The position numbers and the translations under genes were made by a program. A DNA stretch of 64,000 nt, from NCBI GenBank assembly GCA_027924645.1, contig BSBN01000829.1, positions 4,898,001 through 4,962,000 of the forward strand, read 5' to 3'. Shown in pieces: positions 35,086 to 44,280 of the stretch. This DNA is from Cunninghamia lanceolata (lineage: Eukaryota; Streptophyta; Pinopsida; Cupressales; Cupressaceae). The notes below the pieces were generated by a model. It saw nothing but the letters and a program-made list of their open reading frames with translations, was not told the DNA's origin and searched no databases. Position 1 is the first letter of the stretch; each line of letters opens with the position of its first letter.

Positions 35086-37139
35086 CTACAAGTCCACTTG
35101 ACCCTCAATCTATGATGGATCCTCAATCTGTGATGAATCCTAAAAAAGTGTCCTCTTTGTACCAAAATGTCTAGTAATTGATGGAGGTGAAGTTTCCTAC
35201 ATTAACAAGTCAAAACACAAATTTGATTAATCTCTTCAATGGTAAATAAAAATAAGTTAAAGTTAGTAAATAGATTCTTATCTACTACAATTAAGAACTT
35301 TCATTTATTAACATACATCTAAATCACTACAATCAACTATAAGACTGCTAGATAAACTATCAATTATTTAGAAAAATTCAATTCAATTACCTCGACTCTA
35401 TGTTGTTGTTTGGACAATTGTTCTACAAATGATTTTCTCTTAAGACGATTAGGTGTCCTAGTGAAGCATGATGGCAAAGGTGGCACATCACTCACATTCT
35501 CAACATACTACATAAAAGCAAAGTAACATTGAAATAAATTAATATATAATTATTAAACAAAATAGGAAATGCATACATTTAAAATAGGAAATGCACTACA
35601 CAAAAACTTATCTACTAGAAAACAAGCACATACCACCATTGAGGCCTCCTGCATCAATTAAGAAGGACAAGAATGTAAGACTCTAAATGACTATAATCAA
35701 ATATTTAAGTTTTCTAAATTATCAATTAAAGTACAATTCAATCAAATTACCTCCACCCTTTGTTGGCATTGAGAAAGCCATTCTACAAATGATAGTCCCT
35801 TGGGTCGATCAGAAGTTCAAGAAAAGACTATTGGCAAAGATGCCACATCATTCACATTTTTGATTGACTATAAAATAAAATTAATATCAAGATATAAATT
35901 AATATATAATTACTCACAAAGAAATAAATGCATAAAAAAAACTTGATGTGTACAACAAATTATACCAGCAAGTCCAAGCCAAATTGGATGGCAGACAAAG
36001 TTCCATGATGAACTTCTATCAACTCCTCCTCTGTCATCAACTGTTATCCCACTTAGATACATTAGTACTAATAAAGTTGTTTATATATTCAAATGGAATA
36101 GACCATAAAATTTAACTTTAAATTTTACCTGCATAAAATATTGCTCATGCATTTCTCCTTCTCTATTGTTTACTGATCTGGTAGCTTCTACTCTTGTCCC
36201 TGACCCCTCAGCTTGAGTTCTGGACCCCATTGCCTCATCTCGTGAATGGAGATCATACTCTGATGTGTTCAACGGTGGCTCACTACTCTCCATAATCGGA
36301 CCCAAGCATAAATGATTGCAAGAAATGCAATGATGGGGCACACATACATGTCTGGACGACGATGGTCTAGTAGTACCAGGTGATCCAATATCATCACCTT
36401 CATCATGTGCTTGTGCAAACTGAGATGTCTATATAATCAAATGCTCAGTCAAAGAGTGTATGGCACTAAGGCCCTATTGTGTTGCATTTGCAACAATGTC
36501 TGGGTGCTGCATTGGGGGTGGAGAAGGGATAGCAGGAGGGAGAATATAGGGACCTTGTACTTGTCTAATTGCCCTAGGTCTATCTTGAGGCATTCCCCTG
36601 CCCACTCCTTGAAACTCTCTAAAATCAAAATAATTAACATGTTGACCCATGATGAACTCTGCATAGCATTTATGGAGGAAATACAAAGGCACATCTAAAT
36701 TATTGTTGGGTGGTTTATAAAAAACCATCCACCAACGATCCCAAAAGTTTTGACTAATACCCTCATGAATACACCATTTGATTGAAAACTTGGGCTTACG
36801 GACATCAACATACAATCTAGTTTTAGGATTGACAAAGTGTTGGGCTAACATAGTTTTGGTAATCTCTAAATCTTTGACTTCCTCATATGACAAACCGTTG
36901 GTATATTCGGCCTTCTTGGCTTCTCGCCATTGCCTAAATGATTCATGTTGGGTTGACAAGATTTGAATATGATTAATGATTCCATCTAAATTTGATGTCA
37001 TTATAGACAATTGAGGGTGGTGGCGGTACATTTCTATGATCCTACTTATATGATCAATATTTCTTTGAATATTCTCTTCTATTGTTGGAGGGGGAGGGTT
37101 TGGTGGTGGAGGGTTTGGGTTTTCATTTTGTGCATCCAT
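35086..37139 (-). pseudogene. Six-exon gene of unknown function with a duplicated exon
   Basis: I do not recognise the protein (about 480 codons). Exon 1, 37139-36129, starts MDAQNENPNPPPPNPPPP and carries two TAG stops (36474, 36429). Then follow 36040-35966 (75 bp), 35867-35751 (117 bp, one TGA), 35648-35634 (a 15-bp microexon), 35507-35391 (117 bp) and 35196-35086 (two TAG before the final one). Every intron has GT...AG ends (donors GTAAAA, GTATAA, GTAATT, GTATGT, GTAATT) and phase 0. The two 117-bp exons are homologous: NVNDVASLP versus NVSDVPPLP, SFVEWLSQCQQRVE versus SFVEQLSKQQHRVE. It converges on the transposase relic and lies inside the same motif boundaries, so it may be the transposon's accessory gene or a captured host gene. 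Confidence 0.65.
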
Positions 37140-37245
37140 TTTACCTAATTAAATTATAAAACATACCCACTTAGCATAAAAACTAAAAAAATTGCTTTAA
37201 TATACAAAACAAACAAAAAAAATGCACAAAATCTTACCTCTTTGA

Positions 37246-37385
37246 ATCAGATATCCGTTCCTCAGCTCTGATATCCGTTCTTTAAGATGAGACTGCATTT
37301 TGCAAGCCGCAGGTTTGCAAAAACGTAGTCTTTTTTTGCTTTTTATGATCTCCAAAATAGATATCCGTTTTCTTTTTCCCTATTG
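37246..37385. repeat. GGATATCC-type motifs beside the spliced gene
   Basis: CAGATATCCGTTCC, CTGATATCCGTTC and AATAGATATCCGTTTTC fall within 140 bp upstream of the minus-strand gene start. They mirror the motifs at 26201-26295 ahead of the plus-strand transposase. Confidence 0.65.
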
Positions 37386-37629
37386 TATTCATTGTTTTTT
37401 ATTTTATTATTTTAGTATTTTTAGCATTTTAAGTATTTAGGCATTTTAGCTATAAAATACAATCCAAATTTTAGAAAGACTATATCATATGAAAGGAGAG
37501 ATTTTGGACAAACTATCAAAATTTATATAGGATTATGATGATATATATATTTGATTTTTATATGATTTACTTATACTAAGTTATCTCATATTATTTTAAA
37601 GGCACTTTTGAATAGATACAGGAGAGAGG

Positions 37630-39525
37630 TAGATGCGGGTTAGGGGTTAGAGATTAGGGCCATTATTTAGGGTTTACAGATTTAGAGAGAGAGAGAGACT
37701 ACTTTTGACATGCAACCGTAAACCCTAAATAATGCCCCTAAACCCTAAACCCAAGTAACCCTAAATAATTCTTCCAAATACTAAACCCTAACCCCTAAAC
37801 CATAAACCCTAAATAATTCCCCTAAGCCCTAAACCCTAAACCTGAGAAAGGGAGTCCTAGTTTTCTTGTTTCCATTTTCTTCGTCGATAAGGGAGATGGA
37901 AAGATAGAGGGGAGAGATAGGATATATAGGAATGATAGGGGAATGGCTGGGATGCATGATTAAACCTAACCCCTAACCCCTAACCCCTAAACCCTAAACT
38001 TGAAAAACCATAAACCCCTAAATCCTAAACACTAAACCCAAGAAACCCTAAACCTCTATCTCTCTATCTCCCTATCTCACTATCTCCCCATCACTATCAT
38101 TCCTCTACCTCTCAATCTCTCTCCCTATGCTTTAGCCATGTCCCTCACTCTATATCTCCCTATTGGTCCTCTCTCTCTAAACACTAAACCCTAAACCTCT
38201 AAACCTTAACCCCTAAACCCTAAACGTGAGCAACCCTAAACTCTATCTCCTATCTCTCCCTTATCTCCCTATCTCTATCATCCTTCTACCTCTCAATCCT
38301 TCTCCCTATTTCTCTAGACATATCGCTCACTCTATCTCCCTATCTCTCCCCTTTGTCACCTCTATCTCTCGCTATCTGTCTCCTCTCTCTTTCTATCTAG
38401 CTATCTCCAAAACTGAGAAACCCTAAACCCAGGTACACCCTAAATCCAATCAACTCTAAACCTATATCTCCCTATCTCTCCCCTATCTCCCTATCTCTAT
38501 CATCCCTCTACCTCTCTTGATCTCTCTCCCTATGTCCCTGGCCATGTGCCTCACTCTCTATCTCCTTATCTCTCTCCTCCATCTCCTCTCTCTATCTCCC
38601 TATATTTCCTCTCTCTATAAACCCTAAATCCAAAACCCTAAACCTCTAAACCTAACCCCTAACCCCTAAAAAATTTAAATCCTAAACCATAAATAATGCC
38701 CCTAAACCCTAACCCTTGACCCCTAAACCTGAGAAACCCTAAACCCCTAAACCTTAAACCCCAAACCCCTAAACCAAAACCCAAGTAACCCTAAACCACT
38801 ATCTCCCTATCTCTCCCCTATCTCCCTACCACCTGTGTCCCTCTACCTCTCAATCTCTCTCCCTATGTCTCTAGCCATGTCCCTCACTCTCTATCTCCCT
38901 ATCTCTCCCCTCAGACTCCTCTATATCTCTGTATCATTCCTCTCTCTCTATAAACCCTAAATCCAAAACCCTAAACCTCTAAACCTAAACCCTAAATTAT
39001 AATTCCCCTAAACCCTAACCCCTAAACCTGAGAAACCCTAAACCCAAGTAACCATAAACCACTATCTCCCTATCTCTCCCCTATCTCCCTATCACCTTTG
39101 TCCCTCTACCTCTCAATCTCTCTCCCTATGTCTCTTGCCATGTCCCTCACTCTTTATATCCCTATCTCTCCCCTCAGACTCCTCTATATCTCCCTATTGG
39201 TCCTTTATCTCTCTCTAAACCCTAAACCCTAAACCTTTAAACCTTAACCCCTAACCCCAAAACCATAAACCCTAAACCCTAAATAATGCCCCTAAACCCA
39301 AGCAACCCTAAACCTCTATCTCCCTATCTCTATCATCTCTCTCTCTCTCTCTCTCTCTCTATGTCTTTGGACATGTCTCTCACTCTCTATCTCCTATCTC
39401 TCCCCTTTGTCTCCTCTATCTCTCCCAAACTCTATCAGTCCCCTCTCTCTATCTCTCTTTAAACTGCAAACCCTAAACCTCTAAACCCTAAATAATTCCC
39501 CTAACCAACCTCTAAACCACTTCTC
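37630..39525. repeat. Interstitial telomere-like satellite alternating with CTCTATCTCCC blocks
   Basis: Runs of plant telomere motif CCCTAAA and variants (CCCCTAAA, CCCTAACC) alternate with blocks rich in CTATCTCCCTATCTCTCCCC. The blocks carry shared phrases such as CTCTACCTCTCAATCTCTC and CATGTCCCTCACTCTCTA. The composite unit recurs about seven times at roughly 220-270 bp. A pure (CT)n lies at about 39334-39361. Confidence 0.85.
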
Positions 39526-39529
39526 TATA

Positions 39530-40390
39530 TAGGTGCAACTAATATCACTTTTTCATTGTTTTCCACATTTAATTATATTCTTTTCCATTTTCCAAGTCCT
39601 ACATGTGTCCAAGTTGTATTGTTTGTCAAGTTTTTAGTCTAATTATTAGTCCTAGCTCTCATGGTTATTAAAATGTTAGTATATTATAGTTAGATTTATC
39701 CTTCAGTAACATTAATTTACACATTGTTGCACAAACAACCACACTAAAACATAACCTTACCTAATTAAGGTTAACCTTTTAAAAGGTTCTTTCATAAATG
39801 GCGAGCTTAACAGATCCAACTAGTTCAATGTTCTTATAGTCCATGCTTATCCTTCCAAGAGAGTTCATGCCATGTTAACTTTGCATTATGTCCTAACATA
39901 TCACATGAAGGACATCATCATCACAAGGAATAACAATGTGATGAAGGATTAACAAAGGTGTAGCTTCACCACATAAAGTATCATTCATACTTTTATCACT
40001 AGAGGGTAAGGGTATATCATGTGTATCCTTCTCAAACCATGTATCATGAATCAAATCATATGAAGGATTGCATAAAGTAATTTAGGGCATGAAATCCAAA
40101 ATGCCCCAAAACACAACCCCTGCTGCCCCACCATTCCTATACCCAAAATATTGGAACATAGTCTAGAAAAGTGATTATTTCACCTGATGAACAAAATTGA
40201 ATATTTTATTATTGATTATTTGAGTAATTCATTAGTGATGATTCTTAGTGTTTAACAAATCCTTATGGATCAATGTGTAAAGAAGCTACCAATGTTAATT
40301 TGCCCTCCTCCTTCACTAGAAACGGTCTTTAAGGAGGTTCATATATTGATGGGAGATCCAAGATTTAAGAGGTGTATTTTCAAAAAGAGT
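39530..40390. other. Unassigned stretch
   Basis: Ordinary AT-rich sequence without a frame or repeat that I can support. Confidence 0.5.
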
Positions 40391-41516
40391 AAAAAGCCTC
40401 CCCTCTTACCCCATCATGATTTCCTTCACTCTTAGTCGATTTCTCTTCCCCATCCTCCCCTCTTACCCCTCCCCTCTCTTTCCTGACCCGATCTTGTTAG
40501 CTCTCCTCTCCCTTCTCCTATCTTTGTCCTTTTTTCCCCTCTTTACCGGTTCTTGCCCCCGCTCCCCCCTGTCCCCTCCTTGTCCCCTTTTGTGGGATTG
40601 TGTCTTTGCCCCTCCTCTTTTGCCCTCATCTTATCCTTGTTTCCTCTCCCCCCCTAGGCTCCTCTCCCCCCTTTCCCTTTGCTCCTTGTCCTCCCTCCTC
40701 TTTACCCTCCTTGGCCTGTTCTCACCTTTTTATTTCTCATACTCTTGTCCCCTAGCTTAACCTCCCATCTCCAACCTCTGGATCTCGTTGCCCCCTTCTC
40801 CCTCCTCTTTAATTTCTAGGTTTTTAACCGTATCCTTCATTTCTTGTTGCCCCCTAGTGCTCCATTTGTGGCTTGGAGTTTGTTGTGAATATATTTATAT
40901 ATATTATTTGGTCATTGTAGCTTGTCTTCCCTTTTATGATTTGCTCTTCTCTCTTATGCTTTCTCCCAGTTAGTTTCTTTCCTCCTTTGGATAGTTATTG
41001 GCTTACCTTTCTTTTTTGTTAGCCCCCCCCTCCTTTGCCTTCGTAGTTCACCCCTCTCTCTCTTTTAACTTGGAGCCCTCTCTTGTTCTTTATATGTAGC
41101 TTTTCCCAATCTATCCCTCATATTTTAACCTCTTCGGTTGTCCCCCCCTTTTTTATTATTTATTTAATTATTTAATTATCTTATCTCTTTCATCCTCGGT
41201 TTGTTCTTTATGGTTGATTGTATTACAATTATTCCTCTTTTTGCTCCCTTCTAATTTGTGGCCTTGCTGCTTTGTTTGCTTTTTTAATTTTCTTTACTTG
41301 GGTCTTCCTCTCATCCTAGTTAGTCTTTCTTTGTTTGTTTTGTCTTAGTGTGCCTAGATGTCCCCCACTCCTCTTTGTCCCTCACTTCACTAGGTTTGAT
41401 AGGCAGCTATCCTTCTCCCTTAATTAATCTTGGTTTTCGTCTCACATCTCTCTCACTCCTTTTAAGTGGTCTTAAGTCTGCATACTGTCATTCATGTTCT
41501 CTCTTCTCTTGCTTGC
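40390..41516 (+). other. Strongly pyrimidine-biased tract ahead of the ribozyme
   Basis: For over 1 kb the plus strand is dominated by C and T (many CCTCC, CTTTTCCC, CCCCC runs), unlike both flanks. The 114-codon frame at 40416 is low-complexity and not believed. Its end coincides with the hammerhead, so it may be the noncoding upstream part of the same Penelope-like element. Confidence 0.5.
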
Positions 41517-41571
41517 TATCTTTCTCCTGATGATGGATCACTGTGTGTGATTCGAAACGTTGAGGAAGATA
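41517..41571 (+). ncRNA. Minimal hammerhead ribozyme of Penelope-like-element type
   Basis: All parts of a hammerhead are present in order. Stem I 5' strand TATCTTTCTC (41517-41526) pairs with GAGGAAGATA (41562-41571), ten pairs with one G-U. Core CTGATGA is 41527-41533. Stem II GGATCAC (41535-41541) pairs over a TGTGT loop with GTGATTC (41547-41553), with one unpaired T at 41534. Core GAAA is 41554-41557. The palindromic ACGT (41557-41560) serves as a two-base-pair stem III, which can only close by pairing between two molecules. Cleavage would fall after T41561 (GTT). This short-stem-III, dimer-type fold is the form described for Penelope-like retroelements. The core looks undamaged. No reverse transcriptase with it was found nearby. 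Confidence 0.8.
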
Positions 41572-41677
41572 ATAATACATAGTCAAATCTAGAAGCATTT
41601 CAAACTCAACATCATGGACTGTGGAAAATTGATGGCTACCAGTAAAAAGCCTTTTTCCCAAATTTTTTTAGGAAATG

Positions 41678-41715
41678 GAAAACATATATCCGTTTTCAAA
41701 ACAGATATCCATTTC
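41678..41715 (-). repeat. Right inverted copy of the GGATATCC palindrome motif
   Basis: The reverse complement matches 24263-24300 at 32 of 38 positions. With that copy it brackets 17.4 kb holding the transposase and spliced-gene relics. Confidence 0.7.
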
Positions 41716-42315
41716 AAAGTTAAACTTTGCCAAGTCACGAATTTGGCTAAGTAAAAACGTGATTTTTTTCCTATTGCCACTGTTTGGCCCACGATGATCC
41801 TACACATACCCAACAGTGGAAAACAAATCCCACCAAAAATCTTTGAGCAGCATACTCATACTGAGCGTAAAGCTCCTACTTTGGAAACCCTCACAACCAT
41901 CAAAATATCTTCTGTCACTTCTGTTGTGATCCATTTCGCCCTTTGTGATGTCATCACCATTAAGTTTCACCTGCATATTACTTCTCATTGCCATCCTTAT
42001 CTCCTTTTGCTTCTTTGGTGATCTGATCCGCCCTTTGAGATGTCATCGCCATTAAGTTTCACCTTCTATATACCTAGAAACCTGCAAATAGACAATAAAA
42101 AAGGATTTAAAATTCACACCACTTTCGCCAATTTATACCTTGTCAGAATGTTAGATGCACATTAATTATTGTAATTAATGCACCAACAATTCAGCCTTTT
42201 ACTTATGTGTCTGCGTTGTATGTTTCACTATCAGTGTAACTCTCTTCAGTCAGGTTGATCCAATGATTTCACGCCGATCGCACATATCTGGCCAATGCAA
42301 CTCTTTATCAGCTTT
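41716..42315. other. Unassigned stretch
   Basis: A partial duplication is visible: CTTTGTGATGTCATCACCATTAAGTTTCACCT-like sequence near 41940 recurs near 42033. No gene is supported. Confidence 0.45.
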
Positions 42316-42319
42316 GTGA

Positions 42320-43330
42320 TGCCTTTTATTCTTTTGTATATCGGATATGTATGTCATGAACATACAAGCATTTATAATATACAAAGACTCTTCTATTTTT
42401 AATCCTTTTTCGCGTCTGAGAATGCACTTTTAACTTTGCATCTTTTCTTTTGCATACAAGGCCTGTAACTATCGCTTTTATATTTCTCTGCATATCAGCT
42501 TGTATATTCCTTTGTATACAAGGCTCAATACATACAAACACCTTTGTACCATCCTTTTAGACTTATCACCTTTTTATAAACCATGTTTTACTTACTTTCA
42601 TCTCCAGGACATGTATATAATGCTTTGTATATCAGCTTATATGTAAGATACATACAAACCCTAATATACAAACTAGCAGACTTATTGCTCTTATAGACCA
42701 TAGTTTATTTACATTTTGGTTCCGCCTCTTGTATAAGTGCAATGCATATCCACTTTGTATGTAAGATACATACAAAGCACAAAGCATACAATGACTTTTC
42801 CATCTTTAATAACCTATTCAGTTCTGCGGCTTGCATATGGCCTGTTGTATATCATAATGTATGTTTCCTTGTATATTTGTTTTTACTCGAACATACAAAC
42901 CCTGATATACAAACTGTGGATTTAACCAAATATACATTTTAATTCTCAACTCTGTCGGGTCTGCGACTTGCATAAATACAATGCATATCGCAATGTATAA
43001 AGCTTTGTATAACCCGAAACATACAAGGCATGAAACATACAATAATAAATCCTGATTTAATAATCCCTTTGGTTCCGTGGCATGTATAAAGCAATGCATA
43101 TCGGCTTTGTCTATTTAAACAAACAAACATAAAGTGAATTCAATGGATTTAAACAATTATTTCACTTAAACTTTAAACTTTGTCAGGTCTGACTTGTATG
43201 TAAGAATAAAGTGTTATGAAAAGCATACAAGTATAAAAGATTATGCAAACAACCTTGTATATGCAACCCGATATACAAAGGACTTTGTATATGAGCAACA
43301 TACAAACTCGATTGTACATTTTACCAAAAC
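42320..43330. repeat. TTGTAT...ATACAA hairpin-monomer array, unrelated third array
   Basis: About eight monomers of roughly 100-130 bp have the same design as the arrays at 4640 and 17330: TTGTATATC and TTGTATGT half-sites, then ACATACAA and ATATACAA. The spacers do not align with those arrays. Clear cases are 42614-42671 and 43250-43305. It ends about 260 bp before the insertion terminus at 43588 and may be part of that element's LTR. Confidence 0.85.
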
Positions 43331-43588
43331 ACTCATAACTTACAAAATACAAGAAATTTTAACATGGTTCAAAAGGCAACCCTCACTCATTTTTGACAAG
43401 GAATCTACCCATATTCTGCCCTGGTACTTAATGCAATTTTTCTTTATTTTCAACAAGGTTTGTAACTTTCACTCTCTTTTTCCCTTTTACCACCAAACAG
43501 ACCCACACACAAAAGCAAAAGCAAATCCACAACAGGGATCCTTATTTTTCTAAGGAGTAAAATGGGGCGTGTTGTGAGCATCACAACA

Positions 43589-43662
43589 ATTCCCTATCAT
43601 TGAATAGCTCTTAGACCAACAAAAGCCCCAGTTTAAGGATCTTCCTATACAGAGGAATGGAT
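43589..43662 (+). pseudogene. Caulimovirid movement-protein region, copy 1 (3' scrap)
   Basis: This 74-bp piece matches 63646-63690 and its flank in the second viral copy, and continues directly from 22407 once the 21-kb insert is removed. Another insertion begins at 43663. Its first five bases (ATTCC) are the right target duplication. Confidence 0.75.
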
Positions 43663-44059
43663 TGTAATGCCCACACTTGGTCAAACACAAACACTTCATC
43701 AAACACAACTTTTTTTTTCTCTCCTTAAAAATCTAGTGTTTCCTTAACCTTCAATAAGATTAAAATAGGAGAAGATATGATTCACATTAGAAAATCATTA
43801 GATAACAAACCACCTAATTCACAACTTTACTTCATCTAAGAACAATCATAGTGATATTATTTAAATCTACCTTTCCTAAGGGTACATGAGTTCAATAAGC
43901 ATATAGGCATGAGTTATATATTAGGTTCTTTATCATTTAAAAACATAAGCACAAAGTAAGGTTGGATACATCAACCCAACTAATAAACACTAACAAGTAG
44001 AATTACACTAAATTTAGTTGGACATAATATGATATATATTGTTTTCCTAAAGTCATCCC

Positions 44060-44280
44060 CATAATTAAGTCTTATGAATCTTAAGTAAATAAAATAACTC
44101 TTAGGGTACATGAAATAATTCTTAAGTAAATAAAATCATTTGGAAGTAAAATGAAATCACTCTAAAATAACTTTTAGGTAAATGAAATAATTCTTAAGTA
44201 AATAAAATCATTTTTAAATAAAATGAAATTCTCTTAAGTAAATAAATAACTCTTAGGTAATAAAAATAAAACATTTTGCT
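44060..44280. repeat. Degenerate AAGTAAATAAAATCATTT repeats
   Basis: Words AATAACTCTTAGG, AATAATTCTTAAGTAAAT and AAAATCATTTTTAAAT recur about six times with a period near 30 bp. Confidence 0.65.

Larger units (their letters stand above)
22413..43588. mobile_element. 21.2-kb composite insertion in the viral genome
   Basis: The ends are TGTTGATG and CATCACAACA, flanked by a 5-bp target duplication, which suggests an LTR-class insertion. I could not find a matching LTR pair at the two ends. Inside are a DDE-transposase relic, a spliced gene, a fold-back element, telomere-like satellite, a hammerhead ribozyme and a hairpin array. It is probably one original insertion enlarged by later ones. Confidence 0.55.

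Noticed and set aside
38226..38426. 66-codon frame in the telomere-like satellite
   Set aside because: It is read from CTCTATCTCCC repeats and is not conserved between units.
40416..40760. 114-codon frame rich in Leu, Ser, Pro and Phe
   Set aside because: It is the translation of a pyrimidine-rich tract, is low-complexity and shows no domain.
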